Positions 46,747 through 56,998 of a DNA stretch of 64,000 nucleotides are shown here, one piece after another. The stretch's first letter is position 1. Every line of letters begins with the position of its first letter. A program made the translations under genes and the position numbers. Source of the stretch: Advenella mandrilli (GTDB taxonomy: Bacteria; Pseudomonadota; Gammaproteobacteria; Burkholderiales; Burkholderiaceae_B); contig NZ_JAENGP010000007.1 in the NCBI RefSeq assembly GCF_016595155.1, positions 62,001 through 126,000 on the forward strand, in the 5' to 3' direction. The notes beneath the pieces were generated by a model. The model did not search any database. It was given only the letters and a program-made list of their open reading frames with translations, and was not told the DNA's origin.

Positions 46747-47277
46747 TCAGGCATTCATGCCCGTTTCCTGAATGGATTTTAAAATATCAGGATTGGCATT
46801 CAATAATAGACGGGTCAGCAGGCTTTTAAGCAGCTCTACTTCTTGTTCTGTAAACCCATGCAGGTGATGATTTAAAGCCTGGGCAACCGAAGGAAGCAGC
46901 TTATCATTAACCTGTTTGCCTTTTTCGGTCAGCGTCAGCTTGATGACCCGACGGTCTTTCTCGCTACGCTGGCGGGTAAGAAAACCTTTGGCTTCCAGTC
47001 TGTCAAGGGTGCGCGTCATGGCACCGGTGTCCACTTCGGCAATGCGTGCCACACAGGCCGGTGTATCTGCTTTGCTAAGTCCGATAATGGCAATGGGATG
47101 CCATTGCGTGGCCGTCAGGCCTAGCGGCGCCATGTTTTTTTCAATCATGTTATGAATGGAAAAATGTGCCAGACGAATCAGGTAGCCAATATTTTCCTGT
47201 CCGCGAGGAACGTCTTCGGGCCTGATGGTGAAGGCTTCTTCCGGTTTGGATGGCGGCGTTTTTTCGTTATTCATCAT
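46747..47277 (-). CDS. MarR family transcriptional regulator
   Basis: A 176-residue winged-helix regulator with extended polar N-terminus. The core reads LTATQWHPIAIIG, CVARIAEVDTGAMTRTLDRLEAKG (recognition helix) and RQRSEKDRRVIKLTLTEKG (wing), typical of MarR. It is divergent from the quinone reductase gene, the usual arrangement for a repressor and its target. A candidate operator lies at 47362-47383. Confidence 0.88.
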   Translation of the reverse strand: MMNNEKTPPSKPEEAFTIRPEDVPRGQENIGYLIRLAHFSIHNMIEKNMAPLGLTATQWHPIAIIGLSKADTPACVARIAEVDTGAMTRTLDRLEAKGFLTRQRSEKDRRVIKLTLTEKGKQVNDKLLPSVAQALNHHLHGFTEQEVELLKSLLTRLLLNANPDILKSIQETGMNA

Positions 47278-47361
47278 TTTAAATGGTTGCTTAGGCAGAT
47301 ATTGTCAAAGTATACTGTTTTTTTAATAATTATTATTGATATATATTGAATAAAAGTTTTT

Positions 47362-47383
47362 ATTAATTATCATGTTAGTTAAT
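47362..47383. promoter_or_regulatory. Candidate MarR operator (imperfect palindrome)
   Basis: A 22-base imperfect palindrome, ATTAATTATCATGTTAGTTA plus AT, with 18 of 22 positions symmetrical around CATG. It lies between the MarR gene and the quinone reductase gene, 29 bases before the latter's start. Size and position fit a MarR dimer site; no binding evidence. Confidence 0.4.
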
Positions 47384-47411
47384 TCTTTATTTATCATTAT
47401 TGGAGTTAAAC

Positions 47412-48398
47412 GTGGGTATTACATCAAGAACAATTCAAATTGAGACACATGGCGGTCCGGAAGTCATGAAACTGGTGACCCTTGATGTCCCGGAGCCGGC
47501 CGATAACGAAGTGCAAATTCGGCAAAAAGCAATTGGTCTGAATTTTATTGATATTTATTTTCGTACGGGGCTTTATGCCAGTCCGTTGCCGCATGGCTTG
47601 GGGTTTGAGGCTTCAGGTGTGGTAGAGATTGTTGGGAAAAATGTGGCCCATCTTAAAGTGGGCGACCGCGTGGCGTACGGCCAAAGTCCATTGGGGTCTT
47701 ATGCCGAGATACGAAATGTGCCAGGCCACCAGGTAGTGAAAATACCTGATGGTATATCTTTTGAAGAAGCGGCAGCCGTTATGCTCAAGGGGCTGACGGT
47801 TCAGTACCTGTTCAGGCAAACTTATCGCTTGCAAGAGGGAGAAACCATTTTGCTGCATGCGGCAGCCGGTGGTGTTGGATTGATAGCCTGCCAGTGGGCC
47901 AAGGCCTTGGGGGTCAAGTTGATCGGTACGGTGTCCAGCCCCGAAAAAGCCGATATCGCCAGGGCGCATGGTGCCTGGGCGACCATTAATTACACGCATG
48001 AGAATGTGGCGGAGCGTGTGCTGGAATTAACCAATGGCAAGAAAGTGCCGGTGGTTTACGATGGGGTAGGTAAAGATACCTGGGAAACGTCCCTTGACTG
48101 TCTGCAACCCCGTGGCCTAATGGTGAGTTATGGCAATGCATCGGGTGCGGTTACCGGGGTTAACATAGGTGTGTTGGCAACTAAAGGTTCTTTGTATGTG
48201 ACTCGTCCAAGTCTGGGGGCTTATGTGAGCACTTTAGAAAAAATGCAGGCAGCAGCCGATGAGCTGTTTGAAATGATCACCAGCAAGAAAATCAAGGTGC
48301 AAATTGATCAGCGCTATCCACTGGCGGAAGTGGCTGATGCCCATATTGCGCTGGCTTCACGCAAAACCACCGGTGCTACAGTGTTAACACTGGATTGA
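47412..48398 (+). CDS. qor: NADPH:quinone oxidoreductase (QOR family)
   Basis: A 328-residue zinc-free medium-chain dehydrogenase. The N-terminal catalytic domain includes GLNFIDIYFRTGLY and LGFEASGVVEIVG; the NADPH-binding domain has LLHAAAGGVGLIACQWAK. It reduces quinones by one electron or acts on related enals. I chose the GTG at 47412 because TGGAG is 6 bases upstream; the TTG at 47400 has no site. Probably controlled by the divergent MarR protein. Confidence 0.9.
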   Translation: MGITSRTIQIETHGGPEVMKLVTLDVPEPADNEVQIRQKAIGLNFIDIYFRTGLYASPLPHGLGFEASGVVEIVGKNVAHLKVGDRVAYGQSPLGSYAEIRNVPGHQVVKIPDGISFEEAAAVMLKGLTVQYLFRQTYRLQEGETILLHAAAGGVGLIACQWAKALGVKLIGTVSSPEKADIARAHGAWATINYTHENVAERVLELTNGKKVPVVYDGVGKDTWETSLDCLQPRGLMVSYGNASGAVTGVNIGVLATKGSLYVTRPSLGAYVSTLEKMQAAADELFEMITSKKIKVQIDQRYPLAEVADAHIALASRKTTGATVLTLD

Positions 48399-48453
48399 TT
48401 TTTTATATTGTTTAATTTTTAATATTTGATATTTAAAGGAAGAGGCAAGGGAA

Positions 48454-49518
48454 ATGCAGAAGGTTCAGCTGGGAATAAGCGATTTAATGGTAACGGATGT
48501 GTGTCTTGGAACCATGACATTTGGTGAACAGGTGGATGAGAAAACTGCATTTTCCATTCTTGATCGGGCGGTGGAGCAGGGCATTAATTTCCTCGATACC
48601 GCCGAAATGTATTCGGTGCCCACCCGCAAAGAGACCTATGGTGCCACCGAAACCATTATTGGCAACTGGTTTGGGCGAAGTCCGGTTCCCCGTTCAGAAC
48701 TGGTGCTGGCCAGCAAGGTGGCTGGCCCTTCCAGGGGCACACCCTGGATTAGGGAAGGTGCTGGCTTGACCAGCCAGGATATTATCGCCTCTTGCGAGGG
48801 GAGCCTTAAACGCCTGCAAACCGATTACATTGATCTTTACCAGATACACTGGCCCGAGCGTCATGTGCCGGCTTTTGGCCGGCGTTATTTTGATCCCGAC
48901 AAAAAGCATGAGCCAGTCACAAGCATAGAAGAACAATTGCAGGCCCTGGATACGCTGGTGAAGGCCGGCAAAGTGCGTTATATCGGCCTGTCTAATGAAA
49001 CGCCGTATGGCGTGTCTGAATTTATCCGTCTGGCTGAGCAGATGGGCTTGCCCCGCGTAGCCACCATCCAGAACCCGTATTGCTTGTTGAATCGTGCCTA
49101 TGAAGACGGGCTTGATGAAATGTGTTACCGGCACAAGGTGTCTTTGCTGGCGTATTCGCCCTTGGGTTATGGCCTGCTTAGCGGTAAATATGACCAGACC
49201 GGCACGACCGGACCAGGTGCGCCGGCCGAGGCTCGTATTACCCGGTATGAATCGGTGCAAAAACAGCGATGGGGAAGAGCGGCCAGTCTTGAGGCAGCCA
49301 GGGCCTATAACGCTTATGCGTGCGAGCTGGGATTAAGCCCGGTGCAGCTGGCCCTGGGATTTTGCAATAGCAAATGGCAGGTGGATAGCACCATTATTGG
49401 GGTGCGGACACTGGAACAACTTGATGAAGATATCAGCGCCATGCAAACTCGTCTTGACGCTGATGTACTGGCGCAGCTTGATGTGCTGCGCCAGAAATAT
49501 TACGATCCCGCGCAGTAA
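48454..49518 (+). CDS. Aldo/keto reductase (Tas-like)
   Basis: A 354-residue aldo/keto reductase. The catalytic tetrad is visible: Asp and Tyr in [11 protein letters not shown], Lys in LVLASKVAG and His in [11 protein letters not shown]. The long insert after the His and the [15 protein letters not shown] segment match E. coli Tas. GGAAGAGGCAAGG precedes the ATG. The physiological substrate is unknown. The 3' end overlaps the convergent fbp gene by 19 bases. Confidence 0.9.
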   Translation: MQKVQLGISDLMVTDVCLGTMTFGEQVDEKTAFSILDRAVEQGINFLDTAEMYSVPTRKETYGATETIIGNWFGRSPVPRSELVLASKVAGPSRGTPWIREGAGLTSQDIIASCEGSLKRLQTDYIDLYQIHWPERHVPAFGRRYFDPDKKHEPVTSIEEQLQALDTLVKAGKVRYIGLSNETPYGVSEFIRLAEQMGLPRVATIQNPYCLLNRAYEDGLDEMCYRHKVSLLAYSPLGYGLLSGKYDQTGTTGPGAPAEARITRYESVQKQRWGRAASLEAARAYNAYACELGLSPVQLALGFCNSKWQVDSTIIGVRTLEQLDEDISAMQTRLDADVLAQLDVLRQKYYDPAQ

Positions 49519-50510
49519 GCACGTACGCGTTCCACTTCGTTTTTGGATCCCAGTACCACGCCAACCCGCTGATGCAGTTCGGTTGGCTGAATGTCCATAA
49601 TACGATTGACGGAATCGGTGGCCATACCGCCAGCCTGTTCAACAATAAAACTCATGGGGTTAGCTTCATACATCAAACGCAGTTTGCCTGGTTTGCCGGG
49701 CTCGCGTGAATCCCAGGGGTACATGAAAATGCCACCACGGCTTAAGATGCGGTGCACATCGGCCACCATGGAAGCCACCCAGCGCATATTGTAGTCTTTG
49801 CCCAGCGGGCCGGTTGTGCCAGCCAGACAATCTTCGATATATTGGCGTACGGGCGCAGCCCAGTGCCGCATGTTTGACATGTTAATGGCAAATTCCTTGG
49901 TGTCTGCCGGAATCTGGATGTTTTCATTGGTGAGCATCCAGGTGCCGGTTTCACGGTCAAGGGTAAAGCCAACTACACCATTACCCAAGGTAATCACCAG
50001 CATGGTTTGTGGCCCATAGACTGCGTAGCCGGCGGCGACCTGCTGGGTGCCTGGCTGAAGGAAATCCTGCTCGGTGATTTCACGGCCAGAGGATTCGGCA
50101 GGCGCTTTCAGGATAGAGAAAATGGTGCCAATCGAAACGTTCACGTCAATGTTGGAAGAGCCGTCAAGGGGATCAAATAGCAACAGGTATTCGCCCTTGG
50201 GATAGCGATTGGGAATTTTATGGATGGTTTCCATTTCTTCCGAAGCCATGGCAGCCAGCTGGCCACCCCACTCATTGGCCTCAAGCAGGATTTCATTGGA
50301 CATGACATCCAGTTTTTTCTGGACTTCGCCCTGGACGTTTTCAGACTCCAGGCTGCCCAGCACGCCACCCAGGCTTCCTTTGCCAACGGCATGGCCAATG
50401 CTTTTGCAGGCGCGGCCCACCACTTCAATAAGCAGGCGTACTTCTGCCTGCAATGCATGATTCTGGCGTTGTTGTTCTACCAGATATTGCGTCAGGGTCT
50501 TAAATTTCAT
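49500..50510 (-). CDS. fbp: Fructose-1,6-bisphosphatase class 1
   Basis: A 336-residue class I FBPase, needed for gluconeogenesis. The metal site [18 protein letters not shown] is intact and the substrate region contains the [19 protein letters not shown] motif. Gluconeogenesis fits a cell that lives on fatty acids and organic acids. It follows pepN by about 20 bases on the same strand. Confidence 0.96.
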   Translation of the reverse strand: MKFKTLTQYLVEQQRQNHALQAEVRLLIEVVGRACKSIGHAVGKGSLGGVLGSLESENVQGEVQKKLDVMSNEILLEANEWGGQLAAMASEEMETIHKIPNRYPKGEYLLLFDPLDGSSNIDVNVSIGTIFSILKAPAESSGREITEQDFLQPGTQQVAAGYAVYGPQTMLVITLGNGVVGFTLDRETGTWMLTNENIQIPADTKEFAINMSNMRHWAAPVRQYIEDCLAGTTGPLGKDYNMRWVASMVADVHRILSRGGIFMYPWDSREPGKPGKLRLMYEANPMSFIVEQAGGMATDSVNRIMDIQPTELHQRVGVVLGSKNEVERVRAYCAGS

Positions 50511-50530
50511 TCTTTCAGATTCCTTGGGTT

Positions 50531-53224
50531 TCAGATATTCAATGCTTTGGATACGATTTCAAATACGTTTTTGGACAGGCCCGGATGCGCTTCAACGCGC
50601 TTAAGAGCTTGTTGCATGCCGGTTTTAAGAGCAGGCGAATAACGGGACCAGTTGTCCATGACACGGGCCAGGCGAGCGGCAATTTCAGGGTTGATGCTGT
50701 CCAGGGCAATCACCTGCTCTACCCAGAGCGCGTAGCCAGAACCGTCTTCCTTGTGCAGGCCTTCGGTGTTGTTAAGGCAGAACTGGAAGATTAGCGAGCG
50801 GGCGCGGTTTGGATTGCGCAGGTTAAAAGCCGGGTGAGCCATCAGGCCCTGAATGGTTTGTGCCGTGGTGTGGCGGGCATTGGCCTGCAGGGCAAACCAT
50901 TTATCCACCACCAGCGGGTCATGTTGCCATTGCTCGTAGAACTGGGCGAGTGCCTCATCGCGCTCATCGCCTTCATAATGACTGACCAGGGCAGAAAGTG
51001 CACCCATGCGGTCGGTCATGTTGTCGGCATTCTGGTATTGCGCAAAGGCCGCCTGAATCGCTGGCGGGTTCTGGATAGACAATAAGTAGGCAAGCGCCAG
51101 GTTTTTCAGGCTGCGGCGGCCTGCGCTGAGCGGATCGGGGCTATAGCTGCCCGGTGTTTCATTTTGGCAGAGGGTTTGCAGCCACAAATCAAGTAAACCC
51201 CGGGCCAGCTCCTGGCGAACAAAGTCGCGTGCCTTGGCAATAGCCACGGGCTCAATCGGATTCATGCCTTCAGCAAGGATTTTTTCAGGGGGCAGGGTCA
51301 AGAGCCAGGCGCGATAGCCGGCATCCAGATTGGGGTCAGTCAGGTTGGTTTGCCATACTTGCAGCAGGGTTGGGTCCAGCTCTGCCGGCGCACCTTGGGC
51401 CAGGGTGGTGGCAATGCGCAGCAGTTCGCGTGCGCTTAATGCCTGTACGGCTTCCCAACGTGCAAAAGGATTGCTGTCATGGGCACACAAAATAGCCAGT
51501 TCCTGATTGGTCCAGGAATACGCCACAATAACCGGTGCTGAAAAATCGCGCAGTAAAGAGGGAATGGGGCGTTCGGCAATCTGTTCAAAGTGCCAGGTCT
51601 GGCTTTCTTCTTTTAGTTCAAGCAAAACGGTGGATTGCTGGCGGCCTTCAAATTGCAGCATCAGCGGTTGGCCCGATTGGCTGATGAAGCCCATGGCAAA
51701 GGGAATGTGGAAGGGTTGTTTGATAAAGCCGTCCTGCAGCTTTTCAACGCCAACCGGTGCGCAGCTTTGTGTCAGGGTAACCGAGCAGCGCTGTTGCGCC
51801 TGGTCATAGTTGAGTTGAACCGTTACGCGAGGTGTGCCGGCCTGTGAATACCAGTTCCTGAACAGGGTCAGGTCTTTGCCCGGGTTTCGTTGCGTGTAAA
51901 CCGATTCCATGACATTGATGAAGTCATCGCAGGTGACGGCTTGTCCGTCGTGGCGGCGAAAGTATTCGTCCATGCCGGCACGGAAGCCTTCTTCGCCCAG
52001 CAAGGTGTGCTGCATGCGAATGACCTCAGCACCCTTTTCGTAAATGGTGGCGGTGTAGAAATTGGCAATTTCCTGATAGCTTTCCGGGCGAATGGGGTGG
52101 GCCATGGGGCCAGCGTCTTCGGGGAACTGGGCGGTTCTTAAACGGGTCACGTCGTCAATACGCTTAATGGCCCGTGCACTGGCGGCCGCAGAGTTATCCA
52201 GATTCCTGGCCATCATGTCGGCAGAAAACTCCTGGTCGCGGAAAACCGTGAGCCCTTCTTTCAGGCTAAGCTGAAACCAGTCGCGGCAAGTGATGCGGTT
52301 GCCAGTCCAGTTATGAAAGTATTCGTGGCCAATGACCGATTCAATGCCTTCATAATTGGCATCGGTGGCCGTATTGGGGTCGGCCAGGACATAGGCGGCA
52401 TTGAAAATGTTCAGGCCCTTGTTTTCCATGGCGCCCATATTGAAGTCGCGCACGGCCACAATCATGAAGCGGTTCAGGTCCAGTTCAAGGCCAAAGCGCG
52501 TTTCGTCCCATTTCATGGCGTTTTCAAGAGACTCAAGGGCCCATTCGGTTTGGTGCCCCGAGCCTTTGTCGCTATAAACCTGTAGCAGGACTTCACGGCC
52601 GCTTTGGGTGGTGGCGTGTTTTTCACGAATGTCGAAGTCACCGGCAACCAGGGCAAACAGATAGCTGGGTTTGCGAAACGGGTCTTCCCAGGTGACCTGG
52701 TGGCGTCCGTTCGGCAGGTCTGTGCTGGCGCATAAATTACCATTGGAAAGCAGGTAGGGGTAACGGGCTTTGTTGGCACAAATGGTCACGGTGTAAATGC
52801 TCATGACATCGGGGCGGTCAGGGAAAAAGGTGATGCGTCGGAAGCCTTCGGCTTCACACTGGGTGAAAAAGCTGTTGCCTGATACATACAAACCCATCAG
52901 GGTACTGTTTTCCGCGGGGTTGCACTCGGACACGATGCTTAGTTCGAACTGTCCTTGCAAAGCGGGTACAACCAGGGCTTGTTCGTTTAGTGAGTACTGG
53001 TGTTCGCCAAGTGTTTCACCATTAATGGCAACGGAAACCAGCTTGATGTCTTCTCCGTTCAGGACCAGATCGGCAGGCTGGTTTTCTTTGCTGCTGATCG
53101 AAAGGGTGCTGGTGATGCGGGTGGCGGTTTCGTGAAGATCGAAATGCAATGCAACATTTACAATGTTGAAAGGGTATTCACGATAGTCGCGACGGTGTAT
53201 GGTGGTTGGTGTATTTGACGGCAT
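50531..53224 (-). CDS. pepN: Aminopeptidase N (M1)
   Basis: A metalloprotease of 897 residues. [12 protein letters not shown] (substrate-binding exopeptidase motif) and [25 protein letters not shown] (HExxH plus the downstream Glu) form the catalytic site; an Ig-like domain and a long helical C-terminal domain follow, as in E. coli PepN (870). The ATG at 53224 ([14 protein letters not shown]) gives the standard N-terminus; the frame opens 7 codons earlier. Cytoplasmic, broad specificity. Confidence 0.95.
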   Translation of the reverse strand: MPSNTPTTIHRRDYREYPFNIVNVALHFDLHETATRITSTLSISSKENQPADLVLNGEDIKLVSVAINGETLGEHQYSLNEQALVVPALQGQFELSIVSECNPAENSTLMGLYVSGNSFFTQCEAEGFRRITFFPDRPDVMSIYTVTICANKARYPYLLSNGNLCASTDLPNGRHQVTWEDPFRKPSYLFALVAGDFDIREKHATTQSGREVLLQVYSDKGSGHQTEWALESLENAMKWDETRFGLELDLNRFMIVAVRDFNMGAMENKGLNIFNAAYVLADPNTATDANYEGIESVIGHEYFHNWTGNRITCRDWFQLSLKEGLTVFRDQEFSADMMARNLDNSAAASARAIKRIDDVTRLRTAQFPEDAGPMAHPIRPESYQEIANFYTATIYEKGAEVIRMQHTLLGEEGFRAGMDEYFRRHDGQAVTCDDFINVMESVYTQRNPGKDLTLFRNWYSQAGTPRVTVQLNYDQAQQRCSVTLTQSCAPVGVEKLQDGFIKQPFHIPFAMGFISQSGQPLMLQFEGRQQSTVLLELKEESQTWHFEQIAERPIPSLLRDFSAPVIVAYSWTNQELAILCAHDSNPFARWEAVQALSARELLRIATTLAQGAPAELDPTLLQVWQTNLTDPNLDAGYRAWLLTLPPEKILAEGMNPIEPVAIAKARDFVRQELARGLLDLWLQTLCQNETPGSYSPDPLSAGRRSLKNLALAYLLSIQNPPAIQAAFAQYQNADNMTDRMGALSALVSHYEGDERDEALAQFYEQWQHDPLVVDKWFALQANARHTTAQTIQGLMAHPAFNLRNPNRARSLIFQFCLNNTEGLHKEDGSGYALWVEQVIALDSINPEIAARLARVMDNWSRYSPALKTGMQQALKRVEAHPGLSKNVFEIVSKALNI

Positions 53225-53362
53225 GGCAATAAATATTATCCTCATTAACGCGACTAATTATAGATGTTTTAAATGCTTTAAAATAATAATCATCGCTTGT
53301 GTGTCACAATGCTTCCTATACCCAGTCAGTGGGAATTAACCGTAACTCCAGAGCCCTGTATC

Positions 53363-54019
53363 ATGAATACTGTCTTTTCAAAGCCAAGCTTGCGGATTTT
53401 CTTGATGGCCGCTTCCGTGTTGTTGTTGACAGCCTGTTCAACAACGCAAAGGTTTACAACTCAAACCACTTCTTTTCAGCAATGGCCCGCCAATGCTCAA
53501 GGGCAGCTTTATCGTTTTGAAGCGGACACCAGGCAGGAACTTGAAAAATCCAGTTATGAAAACCTGTTGCGCAATCAAATGTGGAAAACGGGGCTGGTTG
53601 AGGCCTTGGGGTCACAAAAGGCCCGTTTCGAGGTTTCTTTTGCTTATGGTATTCAAAACCGCCAGCAGCTGGTACGGGAAAATGATCCGTTTTATGATCC
53701 TTTTTTCTACCCCAGCTTTAATTTTGGCTGGGGCTGGGGGCACCGCCATCCCTTTTATAGTGGTGTCGGTTTTGCCATGGCACCACAGTACCGTTATGTA
53801 CAAGCCAGTTATAATCAATACCAGTTGCACGTTTCCATACGTGACCTGAATAATCGTGGTACTGAAGTTTACCAGGCCACTGTCCTGGCTGATTCCAATA
53901 AAGTCAACCTGACACAGGTAATGCCCTTTCTGACCGCGTCTGTTTTTGATGGGTTTCCCGGACAAAACGGACAGGTGCGTAAAATAAATTTTGACCTTGA
54001 TAAAAATGAACTTAATTGA
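53363..54019 (+). CDS. DUF4136 lipoprotein
   Basis: A 218-residue outer- or inner-membrane lipoprotein. The signal peptide ends in the lipobox LLTAC (residues about 21-25), followed by STTQRF. The rest fits DUF4136, including the aromatic/glycine stretch [17 protein letters not shown] and the C-terminal [16 protein letters not shown]. The ATG at 53363 is the only start that gives a correct lipoprotein signal. It overlaps the tldD start by 14 bases. The function is unknown. Confidence 0.82.
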   Translation: MNTVFSKPSLRIFLMAASVLLLTACSTTQRFTTQTTSFQQWPANAQGQLYRFEADTRQELEKSSYENLLRNQMWKTGLVEALGSQKARFEVSFAYGIQNRQQLVRENDPFYDPFFYPSFNFGWGWGHRHPFYSGVGFAMAPQYRYVQASYNQYQLHVSIRDLNNRGTEVYQATVLADSNKVNLTQVMPFLTASVFDGFPGQNGQVRKINFDLDKNELN

Positions 54020-55460
54020 TTCTGATATTCTAAGCCTGTCAACCGCCAAATCACTTCTGCTTGATCCCTGGGATTTGCACGAAGGGCATCTGGCCAGTGC
54101 TTTGGGTGAAATTTTCACTCATAAGGTTGACTATGCCGATTTATACTTCCAATACACGCGCAGCGAAAGCTGGAGCCTTGAGGAAAGTATTGTTAAAACG
54201 GGCAGTTTTTCCATTTCACAAGGCGTGGGGGTTCGCGCTGTTTCAGGTGAAAAAACCGCTTTTGCCTATTCTGACGTGCTTTCTCCCGAGGCATTGCTGT
54301 CTTCGGCTAAAACCGTCAAGACTATCGCCCGTCAAGGCGCCGGTAAAAGCAAGATTCTGGCTGATGATAACCGTCATCATGATTTGTATAAGGCGGTTGA
54401 TCCGCTTGTCAGCCTGTCGGCCACCGACAAGATCAGCCTGTTAGAGCGGGTTGAAAAAATGGCCCGTGCCAAAGATCCGCATGTGATCCAGGTCATGGCC
54501 GGTTTGGGGGCAGAATACGATGTTGTGCTAATTGCGGGCAGTGATGGCCGCTTGGTTGCCGATGTGCGTCCTTTGGTGCGTTTGTCCATAACCGTATTGG
54601 CAGAGCGCGATGGTCGCCGTGAAATGGGGCATGCTGGTGGTGGTGGCCGTCTGGGGCTGGATTATTTTTCAGACGATTTGTTGCACGGCTATGTCGACAA
54701 GGCCGTTCATGAGGCATTAACCAATCTTGAAGCCCGTCCGGCTCCTGCTGGCGAAATGACGGTTGTGTTGGGTTCGGGCTGGCCCGGTATCTTGCTGCAT
54801 GAAGCGGTGGGACATGGTCTTGAAGGCGATTTCAATCGTAAGGGTTCAAGCGTGTTTTCTGGTCGCATCGGTGAGCGGGTGGCTTCCAAAGGGGTAACGG
54901 TTATTGATGACGGTACCATCCAGGATCGCCGGGGTTCATTAAATATAGACGATGAAGGCAATCCTACCCAGCGCAATGTGCTGATTGAAGATGGCATCTT
55001 ACGCGGTTATATGCAAGACTCCCTGAATGCCCGTTTAATGAAAACGGCGGTAACGGGTAACGGCCGGCGTGAGTCATTTGCCCATTTGCCCATGCCGCGC
55101 ATGACCAATACCTTCATGCTGGCGGGCACAGAAGATCCTCAGGAAATTATTTCATCGGTTAAAAACGGTCTTTATGCGGTTAATTTTGGGGGTGGCCAGG
55201 TGGATATTACCAGTGGGAAATTTGTTTTCTCCACCTCCGAGGCCTATTTGATCAAAAATGGCAAAATCAGCCATCCCGTGAAAGGGGCCACTTTAATTGG
55301 CAATGGCCCCGATGCCATGAACAAGGTATCCATGATCGGCAATGATCTGTCACTGGACTCCGGTGTTGGCACTTGTGGCAAAGAAGGCCAAAGTGTGCCG
55401 GTTGGTGTAGGTATGCCCACGATTCGCATGGATGGCCTGACGGTTGGCGGCACAGCCTGA
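54006..55460 (+). CDS. tldD: Metalloprotease TldD
   Basis: A 484-residue U62-family subunit. The zinc motif is in [20 protein letters not shown] near residue 265, and the C-terminal beta-rich domain ends in [15 protein letters not shown]. TldD with TldE/PmbA degrades unfolded peptides, processes microcin B17 and CcdA; TldE is not in the window. The ATG at 54006 is chosen over the TTG at 53991. Probably co-transcribed with the lipoprotein gene. Confidence 0.95.
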   Translation: MNLIDSDILSLSTAKSLLLDPWDLHEGHLASALGEIFTHKVDYADLYFQYTRSESWSLEESIVKTGSFSISQGVGVRAVSGEKTAFAYSDVLSPEALLSSAKTVKTIARQGAGKSKILADDNRHHDLYKAVDPLVSLSATDKISLLERVEKMARAKDPHVIQVMAGLGAEYDVVLIAGSDGRLVADVRPLVRLSITVLAERDGRREMGHAGGGGRLGLDYFSDDLLHGYVDKAVHEALTNLEARPAPAGEMTVVLGSGWPGILLHEAVGHGLEGDFNRKGSSVFSGRIGERVASKGVTVIDDGTIQDRRGSLNIDDEGNPTQRNVLIEDGILRGYMQDSLNARLMKTAVTGNGRRESFAHLPMPRMTNTFMLAGTEDPQEIISSVKNGLYAVNFGGGQVDITSGKFVFSTSEAYLIKNGKISHPVKGATLIGNGPDAMNKVSMIGNDLSLDSGVGTCGKEGQSVPVGVGMPTIRMDGLTVGGTA

Positions 55461-55564
55461 GTGTTGCCGGGTTGTGGTGCATTAATAACAACTTGTCATT
55501 ATTTTTATTGCATTGCAGTAAAATCGGCTGTTTTTAAAAAAAGCTGTGCTAGGATATAAACACT

Positions 55565-55651
55565 ATGAAGAATTTGTCTGTGTCTTTTTATTTTTTTTAT
55601 TTTAGTTTTTCAAAGCCTTGGGCGGAGAGAAGGACACAGCTTACGCAGTAA
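55565..55651 (+). CDS. Phe/Tyr-rich leader peptide of DAHP synthase attenuator
   Basis: A 28-codon frame with AGGA 11 bases before its ATG. Residues 7-16 read SFYFFYFSFS: five Phe (all TTT) and two Tyr codons in eight positions; a Trp follows at residue 19 and the stop is TAA at 55649. Such runs occur in attenuator leader peptides (compare pheL). Ribosomes would stall here when charged tRNA-Phe or tRNA-Tyr is short. It lies 96 bases before the DAHP synthase start, with a terminator hairpin between. I found it by reading the intergenic DNA. Confidence 0.8.
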   Translation: MKNLSVSFYFFYFSFSKPWAERRTQLTQ

Positions 55652-55698
55652 AAATAGCAAAATTCCTAAAAAGCCGCCAGAGAACCTGGCGGCTTTTT
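55578..55698 (+). promoter_or_regulatory. Transcription attenuator of the DAHP synthase gene
   Basis: Three pairings can be read. (a) CTGTGTCTTTTT at 55578-55589 with the complementary stretch 55628-55639 (GACACAG at its end), bracketing the Phe/Tyr codons. (b) GGCGG at 55621-55625, just before arm 2, with CCGCC at 55674-55679 in the 5' arm of the terminator. (c) The terminator itself, AAAAAGCCGCCAG/CTGGCGGCTTTTT at 55668-55698, 13 base pairs with loop AGAAC and a T-run. Stalling on the Phe/Tyr codons would open (a), allow (b) and prevent (c), so transcription reads into the gene. The hairpins are seen; the switching is inferred. Confidence 0.75.
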
Positions 55699-55746
55699 GT
55701 ATATATACCGCCATAAACGCAAGCATTCAAAAACCTGGAGTTAACC

Positions 55747-56820
55747 GTGTCTTACAATACTGACGATTTACGCATTCGAGAAATTAAAGAATTAAGTCCT
55801 CCATCCCACCTGATGCGCGAGTTTCCGTGTACCACCCAGATTTCAAATGTGGTCCATGAGGCACGTGTTGCCGTACATAAAATTATTCACGGCGAAGACG
55901 ACAGGATGGTTGTGGTCATTGGTCCATGTTCCATCCATGACCCCAAGGCTGCACTTGAATATGTAAAACGCCTGAAAGCGGAACGGGAACGTTTTAAAGG
56001 TGAACTTGAAATTATCATGCGGGTGTACTTTGAGAAGCCGCGTACAACCGTCGGCTGGAAAGGCTTGATCAATGATCCGGGGCTTGATGGCAGCTTCAAT
56101 ATCAACAAGGGGTTACGTCTTGCCCGCCAATTGCTGCTGGCCGTCAATGATGAAGGCGTTCCGGCCGGTTGCGAGTTTCTGGATATGATCACACCCCAGT
56201 ATATTGCCGATCTGGTTTCCTGGGGGGCCATTGGCGCCCGTACCACCGAAAGCCAGGTACACCGCGAATTGGCTTCCGGCCTTTCCTGTCCCGTTGGTTT
56301 TAAAAACGGTACCGACGGCAATATCAAAATCGCCATCGATGCCATCAATGCGGCATCCCAGTCCCATCATTTCCTGTCGGTCACTAAGGGCGGCCATTCC
56401 GCTATCGTGTCAACGCTTGGCAATGAAGACTGTCACCTGATTTTACGGGGTGGAAAAGCGCCCAACTATGATGCTCAAAGCATTAATGACTCCTCTGAAC
56501 AATTGGCCAAGGCGGGTTTGTCGGCCAAAATCATGATTGATGCCAGCCATGCCAACAGTAGCAAGAAGCCTGAAAACCAGCCCATGGTTATGGATGATAT
56601 CGCCCAGCAGATGGAAACCGGTGATCAGCGAATTTTTGGTGTCATGATTGAAAGCCATTTGGTTGGCGGACGCCAGGATCTGGTCGAAGGGCAAGAACTG
56701 GTGTATGGCCAGAGCATTACCGATGGCTGTATTGACTGGGATACCTCAGTCCAGGTGCTGGAGCGACTGGCACAGGCGGTAAAAGTGCGTCGCACGATTG
56801 CCGCAGAAAATGATAACTAA
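55747..56820 (+). CDS. aroG: 3-deoxy-7-phosphoheptulonate synthase
   Basis: A 357-residue class I-alpha DAHP synthase joining PEP and erythrose 4-phosphate, first step of aromatic amino-acid synthesis. Conserved stretches: VVVIGPCSIHDPKAALEY, MRVYFEKPRTTVGWKGLI, GFKNGTDGNIKIA and IMIDASHANSSKKP with metal-binding residues. The start is GTG at 55747 with GGAG 6 bases before. Whether the enzyme is Phe- or Tyr-feedback-sensitive cannot be read directly; the leader peptide upstream, rich in both codons with Phe leading, suggests end-product control by attenuation. Confidence 0.95.
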   Translation: MSYNTDDLRIREIKELSPPSHLMREFPCTTQISNVVHEARVAVHKIIHGEDDRMVVVIGPCSIHDPKAALEYVKRLKAERERFKGELEIIMRVYFEKPRTTVGWKGLINDPGLDGSFNINKGLRLARQLLLAVNDEGVPAGCEFLDMITPQYIADLVSWGAIGARTTESQVHRELASGLSCPVGFKNGTDGNIKIAIDAINAASQSHHFLSVTKGGHSAIVSTLGNEDCHLILRGGKAPNYDAQSINDSSEQLAKAGLSAKIMIDASHANSSKKPENQPMVMDDIAQQMETGDQRIFGVMIESHLVGGRQDLVEGQELVYGQSITDGCIDWDTSVQVLERLAQAVKVRRTIAAENDN

Positions 56821-56835
56821 AAATTGCATCGTGAA

Positions 56836-56872
56836 ACAAGTACGGGCCTAGCCATTTTGGGCCCGTACTTGT
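56836..56872. repeat. Perfect 13-bp inverted repeat after aroG
   Basis: ACAAGTACGGGCC and its exact complement GGCCCGTACTTGT flank an 11-base loop. It begins 16 bases past the aroG stop. There is no T-run after it, so it is not a canonical intrinsic terminator; it may act as an mRNA 3'-end stabiliser or in rho-dependent ending. Confidence 0.7.
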
Positions 56873-56998
56873 CGGTGATTTACCCGGTTGCCCCGTCTTT
56901 ATTAGGGGTATTTCGGTATGTCATCTCCCATACAGATAGGTATACTTGGCAGTAATAGTAAACAGGTATACAAAGATCTGGAATGAAGGAAAAGGGAT

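Noticed and set aside
47324-47335. Perfect palindrome TAATAATTATTA upstream of the MarR gene
   Set aside because: Pure A/T and short; expected by chance in this AT-rich gap, although it could be part of a promoter.
53279-53295. Fur-like AATAATAATCATCG upstream of the DUF4136 gene
   Set aside because: Only one half resembles the Fur box; the other half is not symmetrical.
55492-55524. Promoter TTGTCA...TAAAAT for the aroG leader
   Set aside because: The spacer would be 20 bases, too long for a confident sigma-70 call; left unassigned.
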